Positions 12,367 to 20,464 are shown, counted from the stretch's first letter. The stretch is 22,334 nt of DNA from Pseudomonadota bacterium (GCA_023392975.1 JAEWNA010000022.1:1-22334), one strand, 5' to 3'. The notes: generated by a model not told the origin, from the letters alone. Program-made: numbers and translations.

Positions 12367-13757
12367 GGCGGCAGCAGCTTGCCCGGGTTGAGGATGCCGT
12401 CGGGATCGAACGTCGCCTTGACCGCGCGCATCAGCGCCAGCGTCGGCGCGTCGACGGCCTGCGGCATGAAATTGCGCTTGGCCAGGCCGATGCCGTGTTC
12501 GCCGGACAGCGTGCCGCCAAGCGAGAGCGTCAATGCGAACACCTCGGCCATCGCGGCCTGCGCACGCGTCGATTGTGACGCGTCCGCCGGGTCGTACATC
12601 AGGTTGACATGCAGGTTGCCGTTGCCGGCATGGCCGAAACAGACGATCGGCAGCGCATGCGTCCGCGCGAGCGTGCGCACGCTCGCGACCAGGGCGGGAA
12701 TGCGCGACACCGGCACCACCACGTCCTCGTTGATCTTGCCCGGCGCGAGTGCGCGCAACGCCGGCGACAGTGCCTTGCGCGCCGCCCACAGACGCTCGCG
12801 CGCCGCCTCGTCCGGTGCGAGATCGACATCGAGGCAGCCGTCGCCGTCGGCGGCGGCGCGCAGGGCCTCCAGCGCCGCGGGGAGCGTCGCCGCATCGCCG
12901 TCGGCCTCGATCATCAGCAGCGCGCCGGCGTCGTCCGCGAGGTCGCTTGCGCCCGCATGCGTGCGCTGGTGCGCGCGTGCGAGGTCGAGCGCGCGATCGT
13001 CCATGAACTCCAGCATCGACGGCGTCGCCGGCTGCGCCATCAGTCGCGCCACCGCGGCCGCGGCGGCCTCGACATCGCGATAGGTCGCGCGAAGCGCGGC
13101 GCGCGCCGCCGGCAGCGGCGTCAGCTTCAGCGTCGCCTCGACGATCAGCGCCAGCGTGCCTTCGCTGCCGACCAGCAGCCGCTGCAGGTCGTAGCCGGTG
13201 GCGCCCTTGGTCGTGGCGCTGCCGCAACGGATCAGCTCGCCGACGCCGGTGACGGCGGTGAGCGCCAGCACGTTGTCGCGGCTGGCGCCGTACTTCACCG
13301 CGCGCGGCCCGCCGGCGTTGCAGGCGAGGTTGCCGCCGACGCTCGAGAAATCGGCGCTGGTCGGGTCCGGCGGCCAGAACAGCCCGTGCGGCTTCAGTGC
13401 GCGCTGCAGATCGCCGTTGAGCACGCCCGGCTCGACCACCGCGCAGCGGTCGCCGGGGCGGATGTCGAGGATGCGATTCATGCGCTCGAACGACACCACC
13501 ACGCCGCCGTCCACCGGCACCGACGCGCCCGTGGTGTTGGTCCCGCGGCCGCGCGCGATCACCGGCACGCACTGCGCGCGGCAGGCACGCACGAGTGCGA
13601 CCACCTGATCGACCGTCGTCGGCAGCGCCACCGCGTCCGGCATCGCCTGCCGCCGCGAGTTGTCGTAGCCGTAGGTCAGCCGTTCGCCGGGGTCCGTGCG
13701 CAGCCCGTCGCCGAGGAGGTCGGCGAGGGTGCGGAGGAGGTCGGGAGGAAGGGGCAT
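12363..13757 (-). CDS. FAD-linked dehydrogenase (D-lactate / D-2-hydroxyacid type)
   Basis: This 464-residue flavoprotein belongs to the vanillyl-alcohol-oxidase/FAD-linked oxidase group with GlcD, Dld and D-2-hydroxyglutarate dehydrogenase. The FAD-binding half has PVIARGRGTNTTGASVPVDG, then PPDPTSADFSSVGGNLACNA and GGPRAVKYGASRDNVL, then LLVGSEGTLALI. The C-terminal half has CFGHAGNGNLHVNLMYDP, whose His residues usually bind a metal near the substrate, and LSGEHGIGLAKRNFMP. The substrate cannot be decided: D-lactate, glycolate and D-2-hydroxyglutarate enzymes share these motifs. No signal peptide is seen. A CATAAT hexamer lies just before the ATG, hinting at a very short leader. Coupled to the UDG-like gene downstream. 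Confidence 0.88.
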   Translation of the reverse strand: MPLPPDLLRTLADLLGDGLRTDPGERLTYGYDNSRRQAMPDAVALPTTVDQVVALVRACRAQCVPVIARGRGTNTTGASVPVDGGVVVSFERMNRILDIRPGDRCAVVEPGVLNGDLQRALKPHGLFWPPDPTSADFSSVGGNLACNAGGPRAVKYGASRDNVLALTAVTGVGELIRCGSATTKGATGYDLQRLLVGSEGTLALIVEATLKLTPLPAARAALRATYRDVEAAAAAVARLMAQPATPSMLEFMDDRALDLARAHQRTHAGASDLADDAGALLMIEADGDAATLPAALEALRAAADGDGCLDVDLAPDEAARERLWAARKALSPALRALAPGKINEDVVVPVSRIPALVASVRTLARTHALPIVCFGHAGNGNLHVNLMYDPADASQSTRAQAAMAEVFALTLSLGGTLSGEHGIGLAKRNFMPQAVDAPTLALMRAVKATFDPDGILNPGKLLPP

Positions 13758-13800
13758 GGCTGGATTATGGCGCGCGGAGCGTGCCGCGAGCCGCGGGCGA

Positions 13801-13962
13801 TCAGCGGGGTGGTGGCAGCGGAGGCGGGTAGCCGCGTTGCCCGGTGCACTGCATGAGGCGTGCGCGGGTTCTCCGCACGACCAGCACGATGACGGCGACC
13901 ACCGCGGGGATCATCAGGATGCAGAAGAAGATGATCCAGTGCAGCAGGCTCTGACGGATCAT
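13801..13962 (-). CDS. Small single-pass membrane protein (53 aa), hypothetical
   Basis: A 53-residue frame with one clear membrane segment (IIFFCILMIPAVVAVIVLVV, residues 10-29), a basic stretch RRTRAR after it that should stay in the cytoplasm, and a Pro-rich end PPPLPPPR. GGGA lies upstream of the ATG. I do not recognise a family. The basic region after the segment predicts the N terminus outside. It stands alone between the FAD oxidase and the YdjM-like gene, all on the minus strand. The hydrophobic segment makes it a plausible real gene, but conservation is unchecked. Confidence 0.5.
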   Translation of the reverse strand: MIRQSLLHWIIFFCILMIPAVVAVIVLVVRRTRARLMQCTGQRGYPPPLPPPR

Positions 13963-14027
13963 GGGGTGTCCCGGTCGGGAGGAGTGGTCAGCATAACCGC
14001 CGTCATGCCCACCTTGAGCCGGTGCGC

Positions 14028-14570
14028 TTATCGACCAGCCCGCCGTCCGTCGAGACGTTTCCGGATCGCCGCCCACGGCAGCGTCACCAGCGACAACGGA
14101 ACCACCACCCATCGCAGTTCCGACCACAGCACCGCTGCGCCGCGCGCGCTGAAGAAGCCCGCGCCGATCGGCGACACCGCGATCGGCCGCCACGGTGCGA
14201 AGAAGCGCGCGTGCGACCACGGCCAGAGCAGGGCGACGCCGAGGCCGCCGTTGGTCAGCGCGTCCAGCAGCGGATGCGACAGCGCGCACAGCGCGACGAA
14301 GGCGAACGCGCGCTGGCGTCCGCTGCGCAGCCAGGGCGCAGCGATGGCCGCGATCAGCCCCAGCGCGAGCGCGAAGACGATCGAGTGCGTTGCGCCGCGA
14401 TGCCCGAACTGATCCGCGTAGGCGATGCCGAGCCTGAACGCGACGGTGTCGAAGTCGGGTGCCATCGCCGCGACCACGCCGGCGGCGACCAGTCGCGGCG
14501 GCAACGCCTTGCGCCCGAGCGCGAGCCCGGCCGCGAGCGGCACCACCGCGTGGGTGAAGATCGTCGGCAC
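14028..14570 (-). CDS. YdjM-like (DUF457) membrane-bound metal-dependent hydrolase
   Basis: This 180-residue inner-membrane protein matches the YdjM/DUF457 group annotated as metal-dependent hydrolases, whose true reaction is unknown. Landmarks are PTIFTHAVVPLAAGLALG at the start, MAPDFDTVAFRLG, FGHRGATHSIVFALALGL and CALSHPLLDALTNGG, with conserved His and Asp residues in each and several hydrophobic segments. I chose GTG 14570 because family members begin (M)PTIFTHA; an in-frame ATG upstream would overlap yraN deeply. The start is 7 bases past the yraN stop. Some enterobacterial relatives are SOS-controlled; I see no LexA-type site here. Confidence 0.82.
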   Translation of the reverse strand: MPTIFTHAVVPLAAGLALGRKALPPRLVAAGVVAAMAPDFDTVAFRLGIAYADQFGHRGATHSIVFALALGLIAAIAAPWLRSGRQRAFAFVALCALSHPLLDALTNGGLGVALLWPWSHARFFAPWRPIAVSPIGAGFFSARGAAVLWSELRWVVVPLSLVTLPWAAIRKRLDGRRAGR

Positions 14571-14577
14571 GGCGCGG

Positions 14578-14967
14578 TCAGGCGTCGTCGGCGCGGAAGG
14601 CGTCGCGCAGCCAGGCGAACGCCGGCGCCGCGGCATCGCCGCTGGCATCGATCACGTCGAACCGGCAAGGCAGGCGGGCGAATTCGCGGTGTGCGGCGAG
14701 GAACTGTTCGGCGGCGAGCACGATCCGCCTGCACTTGCGCGCGTCCACCGACGCCGCGCCGCCGCCGAAGCGGGCGTCGCGGCGGTAGCGCACCTCGACG
14801 AAGACCAGGGTCTCGCCGTCGCGCATCACCAGGTCGAGTTCGCCGCCGCGGGCGTTGGCGTTGGCGGCGACCGGCGTCAGCCCGTGCTCGCGCAGGAAGG
14901 CGGCGGCCAGCGCTTCGATGCGCGCGCCCTGCGCGCGGGTCGAGTCTTTCGCCGGGTCAGCCGCCAC
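14578..14967 (-). CDS. yraN: UPF0102 family protein YraN
   Basis: YraN proteins have a restriction-endonuclease-like fold and are often next to rsmI and lpoA; their role is uncertain. The 129 residues include GARIEALAAAFLREHGLTPV, then NANARGGELDLVMRDGETLV and FVEVRYRRDARFGG, with the Glu, Asp and Glu-x-Arg pattern of the PD-(D/E)xK core, and RRIVLAAEQFLAAH. I chose GTG 14967, which overlaps the lpoA stop by 11 bases and gives a family-typical length; no ATG fits nearby except one 40 codons upstream inside lpoA. The lpoA-yraN pair is probably one transcript. Confidence 0.88.
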   Translation of the reverse strand: MAADPAKDSTRAQGARIEALAAAFLREHGLTPVAANANARGGELDLVMRDGETLVFVEVRYRRDARFGGGAASVDARKCRRIVLAAEQFLAAHREFARLPCRFDVIDASGDAAAPAFAWLRDAFRADDA

Positions 14968-16354
14968 GCTGGCCCAGCGCCACGATCTCGCCGCCGGCGA
15001 AGCTCGACCAGGCCGGCACGCGCACCACGTTGCCGAAACCGTCCAGGCGCAGCTGGCCGGTGGCGCCGGGCACCGCGCGGTCGGCATGGTGGGCGATGGC
15101 GTCCAGATAGGCGGTGAGCAGCCAGGCGTCGTAGCCGAAGGCGAACAGCTTCGCCGCCGGGCCGCGTGCGGAATTGAGGGCCGCGCCGGTGCTGTCCGCC
15201 GGCGGCAGGCCGGGCAGGCCCTGCACGGTCCAGGTCTCGCCCGGGAACACGATGCCGTCCAGCGCGCGGTCCTGGTCGGGCTTGCCGGTACCCGACAGCA
15301 GCTGCGCCGTGGCCACCCGCGGCTTGTCGCCGAGGCCGGCCAGTGCCAGCTGCGGCGCCACCGCGCGCGCCTGCGTGCCCTTGAGCGCGAGGAACACCGC
15401 GTCGATGCCGCCGTCCTTCTGCGCGGCGGCCTGCAGGGCCGCGGTGCCGTCGACCGGCTTGTCGGCGATGGTCAGGGTCTCGATGACGGTGCCGCCGCGG
15501 CTGTTCCACTGCTCGCGGAAGGCGGCGACGCTGCGGCGCAGGCCGTCGTCGCTGCCGACCAGCACCAGCACCCGGCGCACGTTGCGCGACAGCAGGTACT
15601 CGGCGGCGGCGATGCCGTCGTCTTCCGGCGCCAGCGCGAAGCTGGCGTTGCCGCTGGGCGGGGCCTCGGGGCCGCGGTTCAACGCCAGCACCGGCACTTT
15701 CAGATCGGCTTCCTTGAACAGCCCGGCCACCTGGTCGCGGCCCAGCGGACCGAGCACGAAGTCGGCGCCGTCCTCGGCGGCCTTGCGATACGCGGCGACC
15801 GCGCCGCCCGGCGTGCTGCCGGTGTCGTAGAACCCGACCTCCGGCCGCTGGCGGTGCTCGCCGTAGTAGCCGGCCAGCAGCCCGTCGCGGACCGGGACCG
15901 AGGCGGCGGCCATGTCGCCGGTGAGCGGCAGCAGCACCGCGAGCTTGCGCGGCGGGCGGTAGCCGTCGCGGTCGGCCGGCGGACGGTCGGCGGCGTCGAA
16001 ACGCCAGCCGCCTTCGCGATCGAACGGTCGCGGCAACGGCTGCCCGCGGCGGATCAGCTCGCGCCCGGCGAAGTTGTAGAGCGGGTCGCCCTCGGCCATG
16101 CGCGAGGCCTCGGTCGCGAGGGTCGCGTTGTCCAGGCCGGAGAGCAGGCGTTCGATCTCGCGTGCGACGTCGGCGTGGGCCTGGCCGCTCATCGATGCGT
16201 GGTTCCGCGCCAGCGCGGAGGCCTGCGCGATCGCCGGGTTGACGCGGTAGGTCCCGGGTTTGTCGGCCCTGGTCTGCGGGGGCACGCAGGCGGTGAGGCC
16301 CAGCCCCATCAGCCCGGCGCACAGCCAGACCAGTCCCTTCGCTTTCATCGACAT
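14957..16354 (-). CDS. lpoA: Penicillin-binding protein activator, LpoA-like lipoprotein
   Basis: LpoA is an outer-membrane lipoprotein that reaches through the periplasm and stimulates PBP1A. The 465-residue protein begins with a lipoprotein signal, the lipobox LTAC ending at Cys23. An N-terminal helical region (to about 130) is shorter than in E. coli, whose LpoA is near 680 residues. The C-terminal periplasmic-binding-protein-like domain (about 135-460) has KLAVLLPLTGDMAAASVPVR, then DGLLAGYY, VLGPLGRDQV, VPVLALNRG and LFAFGYDAWLL. The short form is usual in Xanthomonas relatives as far as I know. ATG 16354 is used; an alternative lies two codons later. It diverges from rsmI, as in many proteobacteria. 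Confidence 0.88.
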   Translation of the reverse strand: MSMKAKGLVWLCAGLMGLGLTACVPPQTRADKPGTYRVNPAIAQASALARNHASMSGQAHADVAREIERLLSGLDNATLATEASRMAEGDPLYNFAGRELIRRGQPLPRPFDREGGWRFDAADRPPADRDGYRPPRKLAVLLPLTGDMAAASVPVRDGLLAGYYGEHRQRPEVGFYDTGSTPGGAVAAYRKAAEDGADFVLGPLGRDQVAGLFKEADLKVPVLALNRGPEAPPSGNASFALAPEDDGIAAAEYLLSRNVRRVLVLVGSDDGLRRSVAAFREQWNSRGGTVIETLTIADKPVDGTAALQAAAQKDGGIDAVFLALKGTQARAVAPQLALAGLGDKPRVATAQLLSGTGKPDQDRALDGIVFPGETWTVQGLPGLPPADSTGAALNSARGPAAKLFAFGYDAWLLTAYLDAIAHHADRAVPGATGQLRLDGFGNVVRVPAWSSFAGGEIVALGQRGG

Positions 16355-16383
16355 CGGCGCAACCCCACGGCGGAATCGTTAGG

Positions 16384-16389
16384 ATTCTA
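16384..16389 (-). promoter_or_regulatory. Candidate -10 element of lpoA
   Basis: On the minus strand TAGAAT lies 29 bases before the lpoA start. It sits in a short palindrome, GAATC-GTTAG-GATTC, in the 69-base gap between lpoA and rsmI. No good -35 is visible. Inferred. Confidence 0.4.
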
Positions 16390-16423
16390 CCCGCCCACGA
16401 CGAAGCCGAGCGAGCCGAACCCG

Positions 16424-17254
16424 ATGTCTTCCCCCGCCGCCGCCGGCATCCTGCACGTGGTCGCCACGCCGATCGGCAACCTCGCCGACCTCTCGCCGCG
16501 GGCGCTGTCGACCCTGCGCGGGGTGGCCGCGATCTGCGCCGAGGACACCCGCCACACCCGGCAACTGCTGGCCCATCACGGCGTCGAGCAGTCGCTGGTG
16601 GCGCTGCACGAGCACAACGAAGCCGGCGTGGCCGAACGCCTCGTCGCCCGGCTGCTGGCCGGCGAATCGCTGGCGCTGGTGTCCGACGCCGGCACCCCGC
16701 TGGTCAGCGACCCCGGCTTCCGGCTGGTCGCCGCCGCCCGCGCCGCCGGCGTGAAGGTCAGCCCGGTGCCCGGCCCGAGCGCGCTGATCGCCGCGCTGAG
16801 CGTCGCCGGCCTGCCCAGCGACCGCTTCGCCTTCGAGGGCTTCCTGCCCGCCAAGGCCGGCGCCCGACGCGAGCGCCTGTCCCGGCTGGCCGGCGAGCCC
16901 CGCACGCTGATCTTCTACGAGGCTTCCCACCGGATCGAGGAGACCCTCGCCGATGCCGTCGCCGTGTTCGGCGGCGATCGCCCGGCCGCCGTCGCCCGCG
17001 AACTCACCAAGCTGTTCGAGACCGTGCTCGACGGCACGCTGGCCGATCTCCACGCCCGCGTCGCCGCCGACGCCGACCAGCGCAAGGGCGAGTTCGTGCT
17101 GCTGGTGCAGGGCGTCGCCGACGAGGAAGCGACGAAGGTGGCCGAAGGCCGGCGCGTCTACGCCAAGCTCGCCGAGCACCTGCCGCCGTCGACGGCGGCG
17201 AAGCTCGCCGCCGAACTCACCGGCGCGCCGCGGAAGGCGCTGTACGGGGGCTGA
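16424..17254 (+). CDS. rsmI: 16S rRNA (cytidine-2'-O)-methyltransferase RsmI
   Basis: RsmI methylates the ribose of C1402 in 16S rRNA, tuning the decoding centre. The 276-residue protein has the tetrapyrrole-methylase fold: VVATPIGNLADLSPRAL near the start, CAEDTRHTRQLL, LVSDAGTPLVSDPG, PVPGPSALIAALSVAGLPSD and FAFEGFLPAK, then FYEASHRIEETL and ARELTKLFE. All are classic RsmI signatures. Length is normal. It stands divergent from lpoA and converges on the AhpD-like gene with only 14 bases between stops, where a small GAGCG/CGCTC stem is seen. Confidence 0.96.
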   Translation: MSSPAAAGILHVVATPIGNLADLSPRALSTLRGVAAICAEDTRHTRQLLAHHGVEQSLVALHEHNEAGVAERLVARLLAGESLALVSDAGTPLVSDPGFRLVAAARAAGVKVSPVPGPSALIAALSVAGLPSDRFAFEGFLPAKAGARRERLSRLAGEPRTLIFYEASHRIEETLADAVAVFGGDRPAAVARELTKLFETVLDGTLADLHARVAADADQRKGEFVLLVQGVADEEATKVAEGRRVYAKLAEHLPPSTAAKLAAELTGAPRKALYGG

Positions 17255-17268
17255 GAGCGGGGTGGCGC

Positions 17269-17622
17269 TCAGGCCTGCTCGGCCATGAACTCGTCATACG
17301 CCCGCACGGCTTCGGCGGCGTACATCAGCGTCGGGCCGCCGCCCATGTAGGTGCAGACCGCCAGCGTTTCCATCAGCTGCTCGCGGGTCGCGCCGAGGCG
17401 GATCAGCGCCTTGACGTGGAAGCCGATGCAGGCGTCGCAGCGCGAGGACACGCCGATCGCCAGCGCGATGAGCTCCTTGTGGACGGCATCGATGGCGCCG
17501 TCCTTCAGCGCGGCCTGGGCCATCGCGCTGAAGCCCTTCATCGTGTCCGGCACCTCGCTGCGCATCGCGGCGAGGGCCTTGGACACGTCGCCGGTGATGC
17601 GGGCGAACGATTTCCCGGACAT
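17269..17622 (-). CDS. Carboxymuconolactone decarboxylase / AhpD-like protein
   Basis: A 117-residue all-helical protein of the CMD/AhpD group. The motif SSRCDACIGFHVKALIRLGA (59-78) holds the Cys-x2-Cys pair and the His four residues on that act in alkylhydroperoxidase-type disulfide exchange. Other landmarks are KGFSAMAQAALKDGAID, ELIALAIGV and MGGGPTLMYAAEAV. With the CxxC pair present, a peroxidase-linked thiol role is more likely than lactone decarboxylation, but the substrate is unknown. It is single-gene, 64 bases downstream of the GGDEF gene's stop on the same strand. Confidence 0.85.
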   Translation of the reverse strand: MSGKSFARITGDVSKALAAMRSEVPDTMKGFSAMAQAALKDGAIDAVHKELIALAIGVSSRCDACIGFHVKALIRLGATREQLMETLAVCTYMGGGPTLMYAAEAVRAYDEFMAEQA

Positions 17623-17686
17623 GTGCGGTCTCCGTGTGTGGGGAGCGCACTCTGGCAGGGCGGCGGCGTCGCCGACTTGCGCGGGA

Positions 17687-19555
17687 TCAACCCGGCGCTG
17701 CGGGGGGCTCGTCCGCCCCGGCCATCACCACGCGGTTCCGGCCCTCGGCCTTCGCCTGGTACAGCGCGCGATCGGCGCGCACCAGAACCTGGTCGAAGTC
17801 GGTGTCCTCCGGGCGCAGGCAGGCGACGCCGACCGAGGCGGTGGGCGCGATCGTCTGGTCGCCCACCCGCAGCGCCACCCGGGCGACGGCCTCGCGCAGG
17901 CGTTCGGCGGCCGCGAACGCGTGCGCGGGCGGGATGCCGCGCAGCAGCACCGCGAACTCCTCGCCGCCGTAGCGGCCGAGCAGGTCGCTGTCGCGGCAGA
18001 CCGCGCGCATCGCCGCGGCGACCGCCTTCAGCACGTCGTCGCCGACCGCATGTCCGAAGCGGTCGTTGACGCGCTTGAAATGGTCGACGTCGACCACGGC
18101 CACCGCGAGGGCGTGATCGGCGCCGCGCGCGCCCGCGACCGCGGCGTGGCCGGCTTCGGTGAGGTGGCGGCGGCTGTGGACCGAGGTCAGGAAGTCGGTG
18201 GCGACGGCGTGCTCCAGCTCGCGTCCGCGGTCGCGCAGCGTGGCCGCATGCCGTCGCTGCTGTGCGTACAGCGCGATCGCCACCGCCAGCGTGCACACCG
18301 CCAGCACGCCGGCGATCAGGGTGTAGCGAAACCGGTTCTCGACGACCTCGGCCCGCAGTTGCGCGTTCTCTTCGGCGGCCCGGGCCGTCGCCAGCGCCGC
18401 CTCGCTCTGCGCGTAGCGCAGCCGCTCCTCGAAGTCGGCCGCGGACGAGTCCCGCTCGATGCGCGCCACTTCGTCGTTGAGCGTGGTCAGTCGCGACACC
18501 GACTGCGGCAACTGGGCAGCGCGCACCCCGGCCAGCTGCAGGTCGACGATCTGGCGGACCGCGCGCAGTTCGTCGCGATACAGGTGCAGCGCGGCGAACG
18601 CGTCGCGCGCCTGCGCGTAGGCGTCGTACGCGGCCTCGCGCCGCCCGCGCATGCGCTGCGCATGGCCGATGGTCTCGAAGCTGAGGCCGCGCAGTTGGGT
18701 GTTCCTGAGCTCGTCGCCGATCGCGCCGATCCGCCGGCCGCGGTCCTCGACCGTGTCGGCATCGCCCAGCGCCTTCGCGGCGTTCGCCTGTTCGAGCAGG
18801 ACTTCCGCGCTCAGTTTCGGGTCCTCCAGCGCCGAAAGCAGCGGTTCGGCCTCGCCCAGCAGCGCCTGCGCCTCGCGCGCGCGGCCGGTCCCCGATGCCG
18901 CCTGCGCCATGTTGCGCAGCAGGCGGATGCGCATTTCCGGCTGGCTGGCCGCGGGTGCGTGCACCAGGCCCTCGCTCGCGTAACGGTAGGACTCGTCGAG
19001 CTTGCCCAGGCGCGCGCTGAGCGACGAATAGGCCAGCAGGACGTCCGCCTGCAGCGCGTCGTCGCCGGTCGGCCCCAGCCGTTGCCGCGCCTCGGTGATC
19101 AGTTTCGAGGCGCTGGCGAAATCGCCCAGCCGCGACAGTGCGCGGCCCAGCGCGATGCGCGCCCGGACCTGCAGGTAGACGCTGTTCGTCCGGTCGGCAT
19201 GGTCCATCGCCGTGGAGCCGGCCATCCGCTGGCAGTGCCAGTCGGCGATCACCCGGCAGGCATTGGCCTGCGCCAGGGCCAGGCGCGCGGCGCCGACATG
19301 GTCGCCCTTCGCGAGCGCCGCGCGGGCGGCCGGCAGTTGGCGCAGGACCTCGTGCGGCGCGGTCAGGGCCTCGATCTCGAGCGGATGCCGCTGGTCGGGC
19401 GCGGAGGGCGGTGGCGGGGAGGCCGGCGGCGCCGTGGCGCCGGCGATCCCGGAAAGCGCGGCGCCCGAAAGCGCAAACAGCAGCCCGCAGAGCACGCCCC
19501 ATGGCCGGCGATGCACGACGATGCCTTTCGGAATGGCGCCACAGCCTTCACCCAT
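17687..19555 (-). CDS. Diguanylate cyclase (GGDEF) with exported helical-repeat sensor region
   Basis: Diguanylate cyclases make cyclic di-GMP from two GTP. In this 622-residue protein an N-terminal hydrophobic segment (about 17-40, WGVLCGLLFALSGAALSG) is a signal peptide or anchor. Residues about 60-370 form TPR-like helix pairs rich in Ala, Leu and Arg, then a likely coiled coil leads to a membrane segment (about 411-430, YTLIAGVLAVCTLAVAIALY). The cyclase domain (450-615) has DVDHFKRVNDRFGH, the active site GGEEF (530-534) and an intact I-site RDSD (521-524) spaced by 5, so product inhibition is expected. The repeats would face the periplasm. ATG 19555 has GAGG upstream; a later GTG at codon 13 is possible. 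Signal sensed is unknown. Confidence 0.9.
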   Translation of the reverse strand: MGEGCGAIPKGIVVHRRPWGVLCGLLFALSGAALSGIAGATAPPASPPPPSAPDQRHPLEIEALTAPHEVLRQLPAARAALAKGDHVGAARLALAQANACRVIADWHCQRMAGSTAMDHADRTNSVYLQVRARIALGRALSRLGDFASASKLITEARQRLGPTGDDALQADVLLAYSSLSARLGKLDESYRYASEGLVHAPAASQPEMRIRLLRNMAQAASGTGRAREAQALLGEAEPLLSALEDPKLSAEVLLEQANAAKALGDADTVEDRGRRIGAIGDELRNTQLRGLSFETIGHAQRMRGRREAAYDAYAQARDAFAALHLYRDELRAVRQIVDLQLAGVRAAQLPQSVSRLTTLNDEVARIERDSSAADFEERLRYAQSEAALATARAAEENAQLRAEVVENRFRYTLIAGVLAVCTLAVAIALYAQQRRHAATLRDRGRELEHAVATDFLTSVHSRRHLTEAGHAAVAGARGADHALAVAVVDVDHFKRVNDRFGHAVGDDVLKAVAAAMRAVCRDSDLLGRYGGEEFAVLLRGIPPAHAFAAAERLREAVARVALRVGDQTIAPTASVGVACLRPEDTDFDQVLVRADRALYQAKAEGRNRVVMAGADEPPAAPG

Positions 19556-19744
19556 GCCGTTGCCTCGCTCCGGACAGGCTTGTCGCGCGAGAGTAGCGCA
19601 GGGGACCCGATGTGTGCGATCCGCGTCGATGTTCGGCCAGAGGTGAACCCGACGTGGTGTGCCGTGACGCTTCACGAGGCGGCCTCCGGCGTCTTGCCGC
19701 ATGCGCGGAGTGCCTCCCGACATGCGCCGCCGGGACGCCCGTGC

Positions 19745-19750
19745 GACAAT
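19745..19750 (+). promoter_or_regulatory. Candidate -10 element of rnpB
   Basis: GACAAT lies 9 bases before the predicted 5' end of RNase P RNA. No clear -35 is seen. The position is right for a start site at the first bases of the P1 helix. Inferred. Confidence 0.4.
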
Positions 19751-19758
19751 CCGTCCCG

Positions 19759-20112
19759 GCAGAGCCGGCCAGACAGTCGCGTCGTCCTTTCGGGGGCGCC
19801 GAGGAAAGTCCGGGCTCCGCAGGGCACGGTGCCAGGTAACGCCTGGGCGGCGCGAGCCGACGGAAAGTGCAACAGAAAGATACCGCCCAAGACCGCGCGA
19901 GCGGGACGGCAAGGGTGAAATGGTGCGGTAAGAGCGCACCGCGAGTCCGGTAACGGACCGGCACGGCAAACCCCACCGGGAGCAAGGCCAAATAGGGAGA
20001 CGATGTCGTGGCCCGCGATGTCTCCGGGTAGGCTGCTCGAGCGTATCGGCGACGATGCGCCTAGAGGAATGACTGTCCACGACAGAACCCGGCTTATCGG
20101 CCGGCTCTGCCG
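19759..20112 (+). ncRNA. rnpB: RNase P RNA (bacterial class A)
   Basis: RNase P RNA is the catalytic part of the enzyme that trims tRNA 5' ends. The ends GGCAGAGCCGGCC and GGCCGGCTCTGCC pair to form helix P1. Conserved blocks appear in order: GAGGAAAGTCCGGGCTCC (19801-19818), CAACAGAAAGATACCGCC, GGTGAAATGGTGCGGTAAGA, GCACCGCGAGTCCGGTAACG, GGCAAACCCCACCGGGAGCA, and CAGAACCCGGCTTAT near the 3' end. Length of about 354 bases is normal. It is divergent from the GGDEF gene. Confidence 0.96.
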
Positions 20113-20178
20113 CTTTTTCCGTGCCGTGCACGGAAAAAGCCCCCACGATTCGCAAAGCGGATCGTGGGCCCCGCCGTT
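20112..20178 (+). terminator. Two strong hairpins directly after rnpB
   Basis: 20112-20140: a perfect 13-bp stem GCTTTTTCCGTGC/GCACGGAAAAAGC with a 3-base loop. 20142-20168: CCCACGATTCGC facing GCGGATCGTGGG with one wobble pair. They probably define the 3' end of the transcript, but the T run is inside the first stem and none follows either hairpin. A third stem, GCCCCCT/AGGGGGC, lies at 20203-20221. Confidence 0.55.
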
Positions 20179-20426
20179 CACTTCCAGACCCCCGCTCGCG
20201 CTGCCCCCTGACTCAGGGGGCGGAAAAGCCCTGGTCAGTTGGTCGTGGTGAGGGCGTCTGCCCGGTACGGGGCGCCGGGCTGCTGCCCCGCGGCGCGGCC
20301 CTGATGTCTCGGTGCTGATGGGGGTCTTTTCCATGCCGACGACGCCCCCGGCCGGGGGGTCTGCGCCGAAATGGTGCGACGCACCGTCCTTCAGCCGCAT
20401 TCGAGAACCTCGCTCGAGCGGCCAGA
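20179..20426. other. Non-coding GC-rich spacer between rnpB and mraZ
   Basis: No credible gene is seen in the first part of the 535-base gap before mraZ. The stretch contains a CCCCCT/AGGGGG stem and the palindrome CCCCCGGCCGGGGG near 20347-20361, otherwise nothing recognisable. Sequence downstream of about 20425 becomes visibly richer in A and T and carries the control sites listed separately. Confidence 0.5.
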
Positions 20427-20443
20427 GTCTCAAAATTTGAGAC
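20427..20443. promoter_or_regulatory. Perfect 8-bp-arm palindrome, operator-like
   Basis: GTCTCAAA-A-TTTGAGAC is an exact inverted repeat about 90 bases upstream of the mraZ promoter. Its A/T centre stands out from the GC-rich surroundings and suggests binding by a dimeric regulator. Which one is unknown. Confidence 0.45.
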
Positions 20444-20455
20444 GAAACAGGGGCT

Positions 20456-20464
20456 TGTGGATAA
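20456..20464 (-). promoter_or_regulatory. Perfect DnaA box
   Basis: TGTGGATAA is the exact complement of the consensus DnaA box TTATCCACA. It lies about 190 bases upstream of mraZ. A single box is not an origin, but DnaA could bind here and link division-gene expression to replication. Chance occurrence is possible. Confidence 0.5.

Noticed and set aside
17351..19918. Plus-strand frame of more than 800 codons opposite the AhpD-like and GGDEF genes
   Set aside because: It is the mirror of two well-supported genes and runs into rnpB; composition is that of a shadow frame.
20456..20464. Idea that the region before mraZ is a replication origin
   Set aside because: Only one DnaA box, no AT-rich unwinding block and no dnaA or gidA nearby.
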